A stretch of 6,568 bases of DNA, taken from Gemmatimonadota bacterium. Its GTDB lineage: Bacteria > Gemmatimonadota > Gemmatimonadetes > Gemmatimonadales > GWC2-71-9. Position numbers and translations under genes: made by a program. The stretch spans positions 1 to 6,568 of the forward strand of contig JAOTWK010000202.1 in the NCBI GenBank assembly GCA_029862935.1, given 5' to 3'. Below the pieces are notes generated by a model. That model was not told where the DNA came from. It worked only from the letters and a program-made list of their open reading frames with translations, and ran no database searches. Positions 1 to 4,823 of this stretch are shown piece after piece (positions within the stretch are counted from its first letter, which is position 1; every line of letters begins with the position of its first letter).

Positions 1-186
1 GAGAACGTGGCCCTCCAGTACAAGGATCGCGACGCGTTTGCCGAGTGGGTCTTGAGTAAGACGACCTCATTTCCTGAGGCCTATCAGAAGATCAAGGCGG
101 TCAACGTGGGGCTCCTGGAACTCGACGAAGCTGCTGCCGCGGAGCTCGAAATCGGCCGGAATGAGTGTGCCCTGGGAGGCAGCTAG
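1..186 (+). CDS. C-terminal fragment, probable MBL-fold metallo-hydrolase
   Basis: Frame 1 is open from the first base to a TAG at 184-186, giving the last 61 residues of a protein whose start lies outside the window. The fragment begins ENVALQYKDRDAF and contains AYQKIKAVNVGL and, near the end, LEIGRNECAL. This pattern (Asn-x-Ala-Leu, an acidic DxxxF helix, a Pro-Glu-x-Tyr segment, a basic-Asn-x-Gly-Leu turn) resembles the C-terminal helices of glyoxalase II/persulfide dioxygenase-like metallo-beta-lactamase proteins. None of the metal-binding HxHxDH residues is in view, so the family call is by resemblance from memory only. The codon use and GC-rich third positions look like real coding sequence. 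A short GC-rich hairpin follows the stop at once. What could be certain is only that a + strand gene ends here. Confidence 0.5.
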   Translation, partial: ENVALQYKDRDAFAEWVLSKTTSFPEAYQKIKAVNVGLLELDEAAAAELEIGRNECALGGS

Positions 187-209
187 GCGTCGGCTGCGTC
201 AGCCGGTGT
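187..209 (+). terminator. GC-rich hairpin just after the first stop codon
   Basis: Bases 187-195 can pair with 201-209 around a 5-base loop (196-200). The inner five pairs, CGGCT with AGCCG, are perfect; the outer four include three G-T wobbles. It begins directly after the TAG of the partial gene. No run of T follows, so it is not a classical rho-independent terminator. It could slow or end transcription or protect the 3' end, or be chance. Confidence 0.25.
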
Positions 210-238
210 TGGACAGCTGACCCAAAATTTCCTATGTT
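209..238 (+). promoter_or_regulatory. possible promoter for the small cysteine-rich gene
   Basis: A TTGGACA-like -35 element (209-215) is followed after 17 bases by TATGTT (233-238), which matches four of six bases of the sigma-70 -10 consensus. The sequence between and after is locally AT-richer (CAAAATTTCC), unlike its surroundings. It lies about 37 bases before the ATG at 275, leaving room for a short leader with the AGGAG ribosome binding site. The -35 box is imperfect and overlaps the end of the preceding hairpin. Basis: pattern only. Confidence 0.33.
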
Positions 239-263
239 CTCGCTCGGGATAGCCCTTGGTCCC

Positions 264-268
264 AGGAG
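264..268 (+). promoter_or_regulatory. ribosome binding site AGGAG of the small gene
   Basis: AGGAG sits six bases before the ATG at 275, an optimal match and spacing. It is the strongest Shine-Dalgarno sequence in the window, and it fixes the start of a gene that is otherwise short enough to be overlooked. Confidence 0.7.
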
Positions 269-274
269 CAGAGG

Positions 275-448
275 ATGCGTTGGTTCATGGAGTGGCTCAA
301 ACGCCACGTTCAGGAAGTGCCTCAAGAAGTCTCGTGCTGCGAGTTCCGCTGCAGCAAATCTCAGTGCTACCAGGGCGAGTGGGAGCACTGTGAGCGTCGC
401 CTGTCCTGGGTATCGCTGAGCGAGTCTGAGGAGCAGCAGACCGCCTAA
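275..448 (+). CDS. small cysteine-rich protein, 57 residues, unknown function
   Basis: An ATG at 275 with AGGAG six bases upstream opens a 57-residue frame ending at TAA 446-448. The protein begins MRWFMEWLKRHVQEVP, a short amphipathic helix rich in Trp and basic residues. A cysteine cluster follows at C21, C22, C26, C31 and C39, with the core CEFRCSKSQC followed by GEWEHCERR. The tail, from about residue 44, is acidic and Gln-rich. The spacing C22-x3-C26-x4-C31-x7-C39 would suit a small metal- or disulfide-stabilised fold. There is no signal peptide or membrane segment, which favours a cytoplasmic metal-binding protein over a secreted disulfide protein; this is inference. It stands alone between the upstream partial gene and kbl, with a possible promoter of its own. 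Another frame that overlaps it (165-419) lacks a ribosome binding site and is the likely shadow. I do not recognise a named family. Confidence 0.68.
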   Translation: MRWFMEWLKRHVQEVPQEVSCCEFRCSKSQCYQGEWEHCERRLSWVSLSESEEQQTA

Positions 449-462
449 CACCACAGCCGCTC

Positions 463-497
463 CACCCGCATCCCGTATCCCTTATCCCTCACCCCTC
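463..497 (+). repeat. degenerate heptamer array, (ATCCC)NN type
   Basis: Five contiguous 7-base units can be tiled: CACCCGC (463-469), ATCCCGT (470-476), ATCCCTT (477-483), ATCCCTC (484-490) and ACCCCTC (491-497). CCC is invariant at unit positions 3-5; the last two bases vary. The array fills part of the 124-base gap between the small gene and kbl. The rest of that gap is pyrimidine-rich, with no clear promoter. Confidence 0.6.
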
Positions 498-572
498 TCG
501 CAGTAGCCCCCCTCCGTCCCAATCGTTTTCTTTCTCTCCGCACATTGACCGCACAGCCGGAGAAGCAGCCCC

Positions 573-1820
573 ATGGCGTATCCATCGGCGATCAGGGAGG
601 CACATCAGTCTCAGCTGACCTCCATTCGCGAGCAGGGCCTGTTCAAAGAAGAGCGCTACATCCATTCCCCACAGTCGGCCAACATCGTGGTCGAGTACCC
701 GTCGGGATCGGCGCTGAAGCCGCTCGTGAACCTCTGCGCCAACAACTACCTGGGACTGTCCAGTCATCCCGAGGTCATCGAGGCCGCGCGTGCAGCCCTC
801 GATGCCCGTGGCTACGGCATGTCCAGCGTGCGGTTCATCTGCGGCACGCAAGACATCCACCGGGAGCTCGAGCGGCAACTGAGCGTATTTCTCGGGACCG
901 ACGACACGATCCTGTTTCCGAGCTGCATGGACGCCAACGCCGGCGTCTTCGAGGCGCTTCTGGGTCCCGAGGACGTAATCATCTCCGATCGCCTCGTGCA
1001 CGCGAGCATCATCGATGGGATTCGGCTTTGCAAGGCGGCGAGGGACATCTGCGAGCATTCCGACGTGAAAGTGCTCGAGCAGAAGCTCAAACAGCACCAG
1101 GACAAACGCGCCCGCATGATCGTGGTCGATGGCGTGTTCAGCATGGACGGCGACATGGCGCCGCTGGACGAAATCTGCGCGCTCGCGGAGCGCTACGACG
1201 CCTTGGTCTTCGTCGACGACAGCCACGCGACGGGCTTCATCGGCAAGACGGGGCGCGGGACGCCCGAGCATTTCGGCGTGATGGGAAAGATCGATGTCAT
1301 GACGACCACGTTGGGCAAAGCGTTGGGCGGCGCATCGGGCGGCTGTGTCTCCGGGCACGAGGAGATCGTGCAGCTGTGCCGGCAACGCGCGCGGCCGTAC
1401 CTGTTCAGCAACACGATGCCACCGCCGATCGTCGCGGGTGCGCTCAAGGTGCTGGAGATCCTGAACCGCAGCACGGAACGCCGCGACAAGCTGGAAGAAA
1501 ATACGCGGTTTTGGCGGAAGGGCCTCACCGACGCAGGCTTCATCATCAAGGAGGGCGAGAGCCCGATTGTCCCAGTGATGCTGTTCAACGCCAAACTGAG
1601 CCAGGACATTGCGCGTGACCTCTATGAGGAGGGCGTCTACGTCATCGGGTTCTTCTTTCCGGTCGTGCCCAAGGGGCAAGCCAGGATTCGTACGCAGTTG
1701 TCGGCAGACCACGATATCCCGCTGCTCGAGCAGGCACTGGAGGCGTTCACCAAGGTGGGCGACAAGTACGGCATATTGGGTTTCGATGAGAAGGCGATCG
1801 TCGAGAAGTATGGGGTGTAG
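573..1820 (+). CDS. kbl: glycine C-acetyltransferase (2-amino-3-ketobutyrate CoA ligase)
   Basis: PLP-dependent alpha-oxoamine synthase that reversibly cleaves 2-amino-3-ketobutyrate with CoA to glycine and acetyl-CoA, the second step of threonine breakdown through threonine dehydrogenase; cytoplasmic. The 415 residues carry the family landmarks in order: NLCANNYLGLSSHP (about 53-66), GYGMSSVRFICGTQD (80-94), SCMDAN (117-122), the ring-stacking His in HASIIDG (H143), DGVFSMDGD (186-194), VDDSHATGF with the PLP-nitrogen Asp D215 and H218, and TTTLGKALGGASGG with the Schiff-base lysine K249. GYGMSSVRFICGTQD and SCMDAN favour Kbl over the related BioF and HemA. The ATG at 573 has GGAGAAG (559-565) seven bases upstream and begins at the usual Kbl N-terminus. 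The C-terminus runs some 15 residues beyond the E. coli enzyme (ending VEKYGV). The usual partner tdh is not in the window; rocD and an asparaginase lie downstream. Confidence 0.96.
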   Translation: MAYPSAIREAHQSQLTSIREQGLFKEERYIHSPQSANIVVEYPSGSALKPLVNLCANNYLGLSSHPEVIEAARAALDARGYGMSSVRFICGTQDIHRELERQLSVFLGTDDTILFPSCMDANAGVFEALLGPEDVIISDRLVHASIIDGIRLCKAARDICEHSDVKVLEQKLKQHQDKRARMIVVDGVFSMDGDMAPLDEICALAERYDALVFVDDSHATGFIGKTGRGTPEHFGVMGKIDVMTTTLGKALGGASGGCVSGHEEIVQLCRQRARPYLFSNTMPPPIVAGALKVLEILNRSTERRDKLEENTRFWRKGLTDAGFIIKEGESPIVPVMLFNAKLSQDIARDLYEEGVYVIGFFFPVVPKGQARIRTQLSADHDIPLLEQALEAFTKVGDKYGILGFDEKAIVEKYGV

Positions 1821-1904
1821 AGTACGAGGGTTCAGCCTTAGGTTTGGAGCGAGGTCGGGAAGTGAGCGAGTTCTTCTACTTGGTAGGACAACGAGACTGA
1901 TCAC

Positions 1905-2192
1905 ATGCTAGAGATTCTCGGCGGGATCGCGTTGATCATCCTCGCATCGCGGACGGCTCCGGCCCTGGCTGCGCGTTTGAGTGGCCGGGTGCATGACCCC
2001 GAGTACGAGCGGCGCCTGCGCGACGTCGAGGAGCGTCTCGGCGAGATCCAGGAACGGCTCGTCGGACTCGCCGGCGACGCGCACGACCGGCTGCTGGACC
2101 TCGAGGAACGGGTCGATTTCACCGAACGGGTGCTCCAACAGAACCGAGACCAGGAGAAGCTCGAGCCGGGTGAGCCGCGGTATGAGCATTGA
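1905..2192 (+). CDS. small membrane-anchored coiled-coil protein, unknown function
   Basis: The 95-residue product starts with a hydrophobic segment (about residues 2-24, LEILGGIALIILASRTAPAL), fit for a single membrane span or uncleaved anchor. A charged heptad-like region follows (about 31-83), with repeated RLRDVEERLGEIQERL and DLEERVDFTERVLQQ patterns, and a short polar tail. The layout (one N-terminal span, then a cytoplasmic coiled coil) is like phage-shock protein PspB/PspC-type partners, but I cannot assign it to that family. There is no good Shine-Dalgarno sequence: the nearest purine-rich element, GGTAGGA, is 16 bases from the ATG. The gene lies 84 bases after kbl in the same direction, so it may be cotranscribed. 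That 84-base gap is the only sizeable one here in which I see no tandem repeat. The opposite strand is also open here, but without a recognisable protein. Confidence 0.66.
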   Translation: MLEILGGIALIILASRTAPALAARLSGRVHDPEYERRLRDVEERLGEIQERLVGLAGDAHDRLLDLEERVDFTERVLQQNRDQEKLEPGEPRYEH

Positions 2193-2200
2193 GAGAGCAG

Positions 2201-2293
2201 TCAGCCATCAGATCTCAGCTTTCAGCTGAGGCGTCGTCCTTGCGTTGCTCCCGTCGCTGCTGACGGCTGTAGGCTGACGGCCGAGAGCTCTGA
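2201..2293. repeat. inverted heptamer arrays (TCAGC)NN / (GCTGA)NN with a loop
   Basis: The left arm tiles as TCAGCCA, TCAGATC, TCAGCTT, TCAGCTG (2201-2228). The right arm tiles as GCTGACG, GCTGTAG, GCTGACG, GCCGAGA, GCTCTGA (2259-2293). TCAGC is the reverse complement of GCTGA, so the arms are the same repeat in opposite orientation. Bases 2201-2219 can pair with 2259-2277 at 14 of 19 positions, giving a long imperfect hairpin with a loop of about 39 bases. It begins eight bases after the stop of the preceding gene and lies upstream of rocD. Confidence 0.7.
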
Positions 2294-2322
2294 CACTCAC
2301 GTTTCACCTTTCACGTTTCACA
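2294..2322 (+). repeat. heptamer array, (TTCAC)NN type
   Basis: Units ACTCACG, TTTCACC, TTTCACG and TTTCACA tile 2295-2322 with period 7. Counting seven-base steps from the preceding GCTGA units (2259, 2266 ... 2294, 2301, 2308, 2315) the period runs on without a phase break although the core sequence changes. The array stops 17 bases before the rocD ATG and leaves no recognisable ribosome binding site there. Confidence 0.65.
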
Positions 2323-2339
2323 TCAAGATCTGGGCATCG

Positions 2340-3554
2340 ATGACTACGACAACTGATTTCCTCTCCCAAGTCGATCGCTACAGCGCACACAACTACCATC
2401 CGCTGCCCATCGTCATCGCCAAGGGTGAAGGGCCGTGGGTGTGGGACGTCGACGGCAACAAGTATCTCGACTGTCTGTCCGCCTACTCCGCGGTCAACCA
2501 AGGACACCGACACCCTGCGATCGTGAAGGCGGCGAAGGCGCAGTTGGATCGTCTGACATTGACCTCTCGAGCGTTCCATAACGATCAGATGGGGCCGTTC
2601 CTCGAGGACCTGTGCGAGATCACCGGTTACGAGAAGGCGCTGCCCATGAATTCCGGCGCCGAAGCGGTGGAGACGGCGATCAAGGCCGTGCGGCGCTGGG
2701 GGTATCGGATCAAGGGGATTCCCGCCGATCAGGCGGAGATCATCGTCTGCAGCAACAACTTCCACGGTCGCACCACGACCATCGTCTCGTTCTCGACCGA
2801 GGAATCCTACAAGTCCGACTTCGGCCCCCTCACACCGGGCTTCAAGGTTATTCCCTACGGCGATGCCAAGGCGCTGGAAGACGCGATCACGCCGAACACG
2901 GCTGCGTTCCTGGTCGAGCCACTGCAAGGAGAAGGCGGTGTGGTTGTGCCGCCGGACGGTTATGTGGGGTGCACGTACGAGCTCTGCAGGCAACAGAACG
3001 TGCTGTACGTGGCCGACGAGATCCAAACGGGTCTAGGCCGCACCGGGCAGATGTTCTGCTGCGACTGGGAAAAGGTGAAGCCCGATGTGTTGATCGTCGG
3101 CAAAGCCTTGAGCGGTGGCTTCTATCCCGTCTCTGCGATGCTCGCAAGTGAGGAAGTGATGGGGGTGTTCCATCCGGGCGATCACGGGTCCACGTTCGGC
3201 GGCAACCCCCTCGGAGCGGCCATTGCGCGTGCCGCGCTCCGCGTGATCGTAGACGAAAAGCTTCCGGAGCGCGCCCGCACGCTGGGCTCCTGGTTCATGG
3301 ACGAGCTTCGTGCGATCGACTCGCCTCACGTGCAGGAAGTTCGCGGCAAGGGACTGATGGTCGGTGTCGTGATCAAGAAAGAGAGTGGTACTGCACGCCC
3401 GTTCTGCGAAGGCCTCATGCAGCGCGGCATCCTCGCCAAAGAGACCCATGAGCAGGTCGTCCGCTTCGCCCCGCCGCTCATGATCGAGAAGGCCGATCTC
3501 GAGTGGGCGTTGGGAGAGATCGGGCAAGTGCTTGCTGGTGGGGGAGTCAGCTGA
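2340..3554 (+). CDS. rocD: ornithine aminotransferase (ornithine-oxo-acid transaminase)
   Basis: Class-III PLP aminotransferase that transfers the delta-amino group of ornithine to 2-oxoglutarate, giving glutamate-5-semialdehyde and glutamate; it links arginine/ornithine breakdown with proline and glutamate. The 404 residues fit the family. Visible landmarks are HNYHPLP (Y19) and LSAYSAVNQGHRHP (Y49), the pair spaced 30 residues apart like Tyr55/Tyr85 of the human enzyme; LTLTSRAFHND (73-82); PMNSGAEAVETA (102-113); NNFHGRTTT with R144; VEPLQGEGG with E193 and E198; ADEIQTGLGRTG with D226; GKALSGG with the Schiff-base lysine K255; HGSTFGGNPL (282-291); and KETHEQVVRFAPP with R375. Tyr49, the SAVNQGH motif and the RAFHND motif separate it from acetylornithine aminotransferase (ArgD). 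There is no clear Shine-Dalgarno before the ATG, which directly follows a TTTCAC array; the N-terminus nevertheless fits the family. The stop TGA is inside the first unit of the next repeat array. Confidence 0.95.
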   Translation: MTTTTDFLSQVDRYSAHNYHPLPIVIAKGEGPWVWDVDGNKYLDCLSAYSAVNQGHRHPAIVKAAKAQLDRLTLTSRAFHNDQMGPFLEDLCEITGYEKALPMNSGAEAVETAIKAVRRWGYRIKGIPADQAEIIVCSNNFHGRTTTIVSFSTEESYKSDFGPLTPGFKVIPYGDAKALEDAITPNTAAFLVEPLQGEGGVVVPPDGYVGCTYELCRQQNVLYVADEIQTGLGRTGQMFCCDWEKVKPDVLIVGKALSGGFYPVSAMLASEEVMGVFHPGDHGSTFGGNPLGAAIARAALRVIVDEKLPERARTLGSWFMDELRAIDSPHVQEVRGKGLMVGVVIKKESGTARPFCEGLMQRGILAKETHEQVVRFAPPLMIEKADLEWALGEIGQVLAGGGVS

Positions 3555-3619
3555 CCGCTGATGGCTGACGGCTGATGGCTGAAAGCTGATGTCTGATAGC
3601 TCATAGCTGACCGCCGACT
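3550..3619 (+). repeat. ten-unit heptamer array, (GCTGA)NN, filling the rocD-asparaginase gap
   Basis: Ten contiguous units tile exactly: GCTGACC, GCTGATG, GCTGACG, GCTGATG, GCTGAAA, GCTGATG, TCTGATA, GCTCATA, GCTGACC, GCCGACT. Seven of ten carry the intact GCTGA core; the last two bases vary. The first unit contains the rocD stop codon (TGA 3552-3554), and one base (C3620) separates the last unit from the asparaginase ATG. The same core, in both orientations, builds the locus at 2201-2293. Confidence 0.8.
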
Positions 3620-3620
3620 C

Positions 3621-4619
3621 ATGTCCTTCCGCATCCACAATCTCCGCTCCGGCATCATCGAGTCATCGCATGCCGTGTCTGCCGCCGTGTGCCGGCCGGA
3701 TGGAAGCGTCGTTGCCCGAAGTGATGATCCAGAGCGCCTGACCATCATGCGGTCGTCGGCCAAACCGTTTCAGGCTCTGCCGCTCGTGCTCGACGGCGTG
3801 GTCGAACGGTTTGGGATCACCGACCAGGAGTTGGCTTTGGCGTGCGCGTCGCACAGCTCCGAGCGGAAGCAGGTAGAGCTGGTCGCGGCGTGGCTCAACC
3901 GGATCGAATGCGTCGAAAGCGATCTGGCGTGTGGTCCGCACCGCCCGCTCTCCAAGGAGTTGGCGGTCAGGGATTTCGACAGCCCGTCGGAGCCGGATCC
4001 GCTGCCGCCGTCCCCGCTCACCAGCAACTGTTCGGGCAAGCACACCGGCATGTTGGCGCTGGCCAAGCACCATGGGTGGGACATCGCCGGATACAACCAA
4101 CGAGGTCATCCGGTGCAGGCGCGCTGCCTGCAGGAGGTCGCGCGGTTTTGTGGCGTCACTCAGGATGAGGTTGGTGAGGCGGTTGACGGATGCAGCGCCG
4201 TCACGTTTGCCGTTCCGCTCCGAGCGATGGCCACGGCGTTCGCGAAGCTCGTGGCGAGCAACGACGCGGGACCCAAAGCCATTGTCCATGCCATGACGAC
4301 GAACCCATACCTGGTCGGGGGAGAGGGCCGTCTCTGCACGGCAGCCATGGAGGCCTACCCCGGAAAGCTGCTTACGAAGGTGGGTGCCGAAGGCGTGTAC
4401 GGCGCGGCCCTCATTGATCGCCAGCTGGGCATCGCGATCAAGGTCGAGGACGGCAGCGCTCGGGCCGCGACGGTGGCGTTGGTCGCACTGCTCGATCAGT
4501 TGGACCTCGACCCATCTCCCTCCTCCCTCCTCCCCAGATTTGCCTCGCTCCCGATCCTCAACACCCGCCGCGAACAAGTCGGGCTCATGCGGGCGGTGGG
4601 GGAGGTGGAAATCGTTTGA
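3621..4619 (+). CDS. L-asparaginase, Asparaginase_II (R. etli ReAV-like) family
   Basis: Probably hydrolyses L-asparagine to aspartate and ammonia in the cytoplasm. The 332 residues match the Asparaginase_II family (Pfam PF06089), which is unrelated in fold to E. coli AnsA/AnsB. Key elements: MRSSAKPFQALPL with the S45-x-x-K48 pair (Ser48/Lys51 of Rhizobium etli ReAV); LACASHS with S77 (Ser80 equivalent); NCSGKHTGML with C137 and K140; DGCSAVTFAVPL with C191, the set that binds zinc in ReAV; TTNPYLVGG (226-234); and KVGAEGVYG with K253, probably the second catalytic lysine. All these positions are intact, so the enzyme should be active. The start is set by the family N-terminus; the upstream base is the end of a heptamer array and no Shine-Dalgarno sequence is present, so initiation may be leaderless-like or coupled to rocD. 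Near the C-terminus the coding DNA at 4509-4536 is itself a CCC-type heptamer array encoding DPSPSSLLP. Confidence 0.9.
   Translation: MSFRIHNLRSGIIESSHAVSAAVCRPDGSVVARSDDPERLTIMRSSAKPFQALPLVLDGVVERFGITDQELALACASHSSERKQVELVAAWLNRIECVESDLACGPHRPLSKELAVRDFDSPSEPDPLPPSPLTSNCSGKHTGMLALAKHHGWDIAGYNQRGHPVQARCLQEVARFCGVTQDEVGEAVDGCSAVTFAVPLRAMATAFAKLVASNDAGPKAIVHAMTTNPYLVGGEGRLCTAAMEAYPGKLLTKVGAEGVYGAALIDRQLGIAIKVEDGSARAATVALVALLDQLDLDPSPSSLLPRFASLPILNTRREQVGLMRAVGEVEIV
4509..4536 (+). repeat. CCC-type heptamer array inside the asparaginase gene
   Basis: Units GACCCAT, CTCCCTC, CTCCCTC and CTCCCCA tile 4509-4536 with period 7, CCC at unit positions 3-5 as in the array at 463-497. It is read in frame as a Pro/Ser-rich linker between the last helix (ALLDQLDL) and the final segment. 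Four units equal 28 bases, so gain or loss of a single unit would shift the frame. Confidence 0.5.
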
Positions 4620-4645
4620 TGCGCGATGCGGATTCGGGGTAAACT
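4616..4645 (+). promoter_or_regulatory. possible promoter for obgE-dprA
   Basis: TTGATG (4616-4621, overlapping the asparaginase stop) and TAAACT (4640-4645) are 18 bases apart, each matching four of six sigma-70 consensus bases. The -10 candidate sits in GGGGTAAACTGG, a short AT island in GC-rich sequence. It would give a leader of about 170 bases that contains the inverted nonamer repeat. Pattern evidence only. Confidence 0.35.
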
Positions 4646-4682
4646 GGTGGGGCGGGTGAGAAGCGATCGTTGGACTGATCGA

Positions 4683-4782
4683 GACGACTATGAAGGCGAC
4701 GACGATGACGACAATGACGACTCGGAGAAGGTTGCCGCTTCTGTCTGAGTCGTCTCAGTCGTCGGAGTCGTCAGAGTCGTCT
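4683..4782. repeat. inverted nonamer arrays, GACGAC / GTCGTC arms, upstream of obgE
   Basis: Left arm: GACGACTAT (4683-4691), a six-base interruption, then GACGACGAT, GACGACAAT, GACGACTCG (4698-4724). Right arm: GAGTCGTCT, CAGTCGTCG, GAGTCGTCA, GAGTCGTCT (4747-4782), with a further degenerate GACTCGTCG at 4786-4794. The arms are reverse complements: 4707-4723 pairs with 4747-4763 at 14 of 17 positions, and the pairing extends to 4698-4706 with 4764-4772 at six of nine more. The loop is 23 bases (4724-4746). The period is 9 rather than 7, with an AGTCGTC core and two variable bases. The obgE ribosome binding site GGAAGG (4809-4814) lies just beyond it. Confidence 0.7.
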
Positions 4783-4823
4783 CGTGACTCGTCGCCCGAT
4801 CGAGCAGCGGAAGGTCTGGATTC

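Noticed and set aside
165..419. 84-codon + frame overlapping the small cysteine-rich gene
   Set aside because: No ribosome binding site; it starts inside the upstream gene and has a composition like an out-of-frame shadow. The frame from 275 has AGGAG and an ordered Cys pattern.
541..572. TTGACC at 545-550 as a -35 box for kbl
   Set aside because: The matching -10 would fall on the start codon, and none is visible. It is probably chance.
489..1904. 471-codon open frame on the - strand, opposite kbl
   Set aside because: Its translation shows no recognisable domain and is rich in Arg, His and Asp as expected for the antisense of a GC-rich gene. Kbl on the + strand has every family motif.
1821..1904. 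Terminator or repeat between kbl and the small membrane protein
   Set aside because: No inverted repeat followed by T residues and no period-7 tiling could be found.
3550..3619. CRISPR array
   Set aside because: Units of seven bases without spacers; no long identical repeats and no cas genes.
3033..3763. - strand frames carrying a SAVSHQ / SAISHQ-like low-complexity tract
   Set aside because: The tract is simply the 3550-3619 heptamer array read in translation. Similar peptides in databases come from such DNA repeats, not from a protein family.
3663..4577. 304-codon open frame on the - strand, opposite the asparaginase
   Set aside because: Antisense shadow of a gene with intact catalytic residues; no motif and no ribosome binding site.
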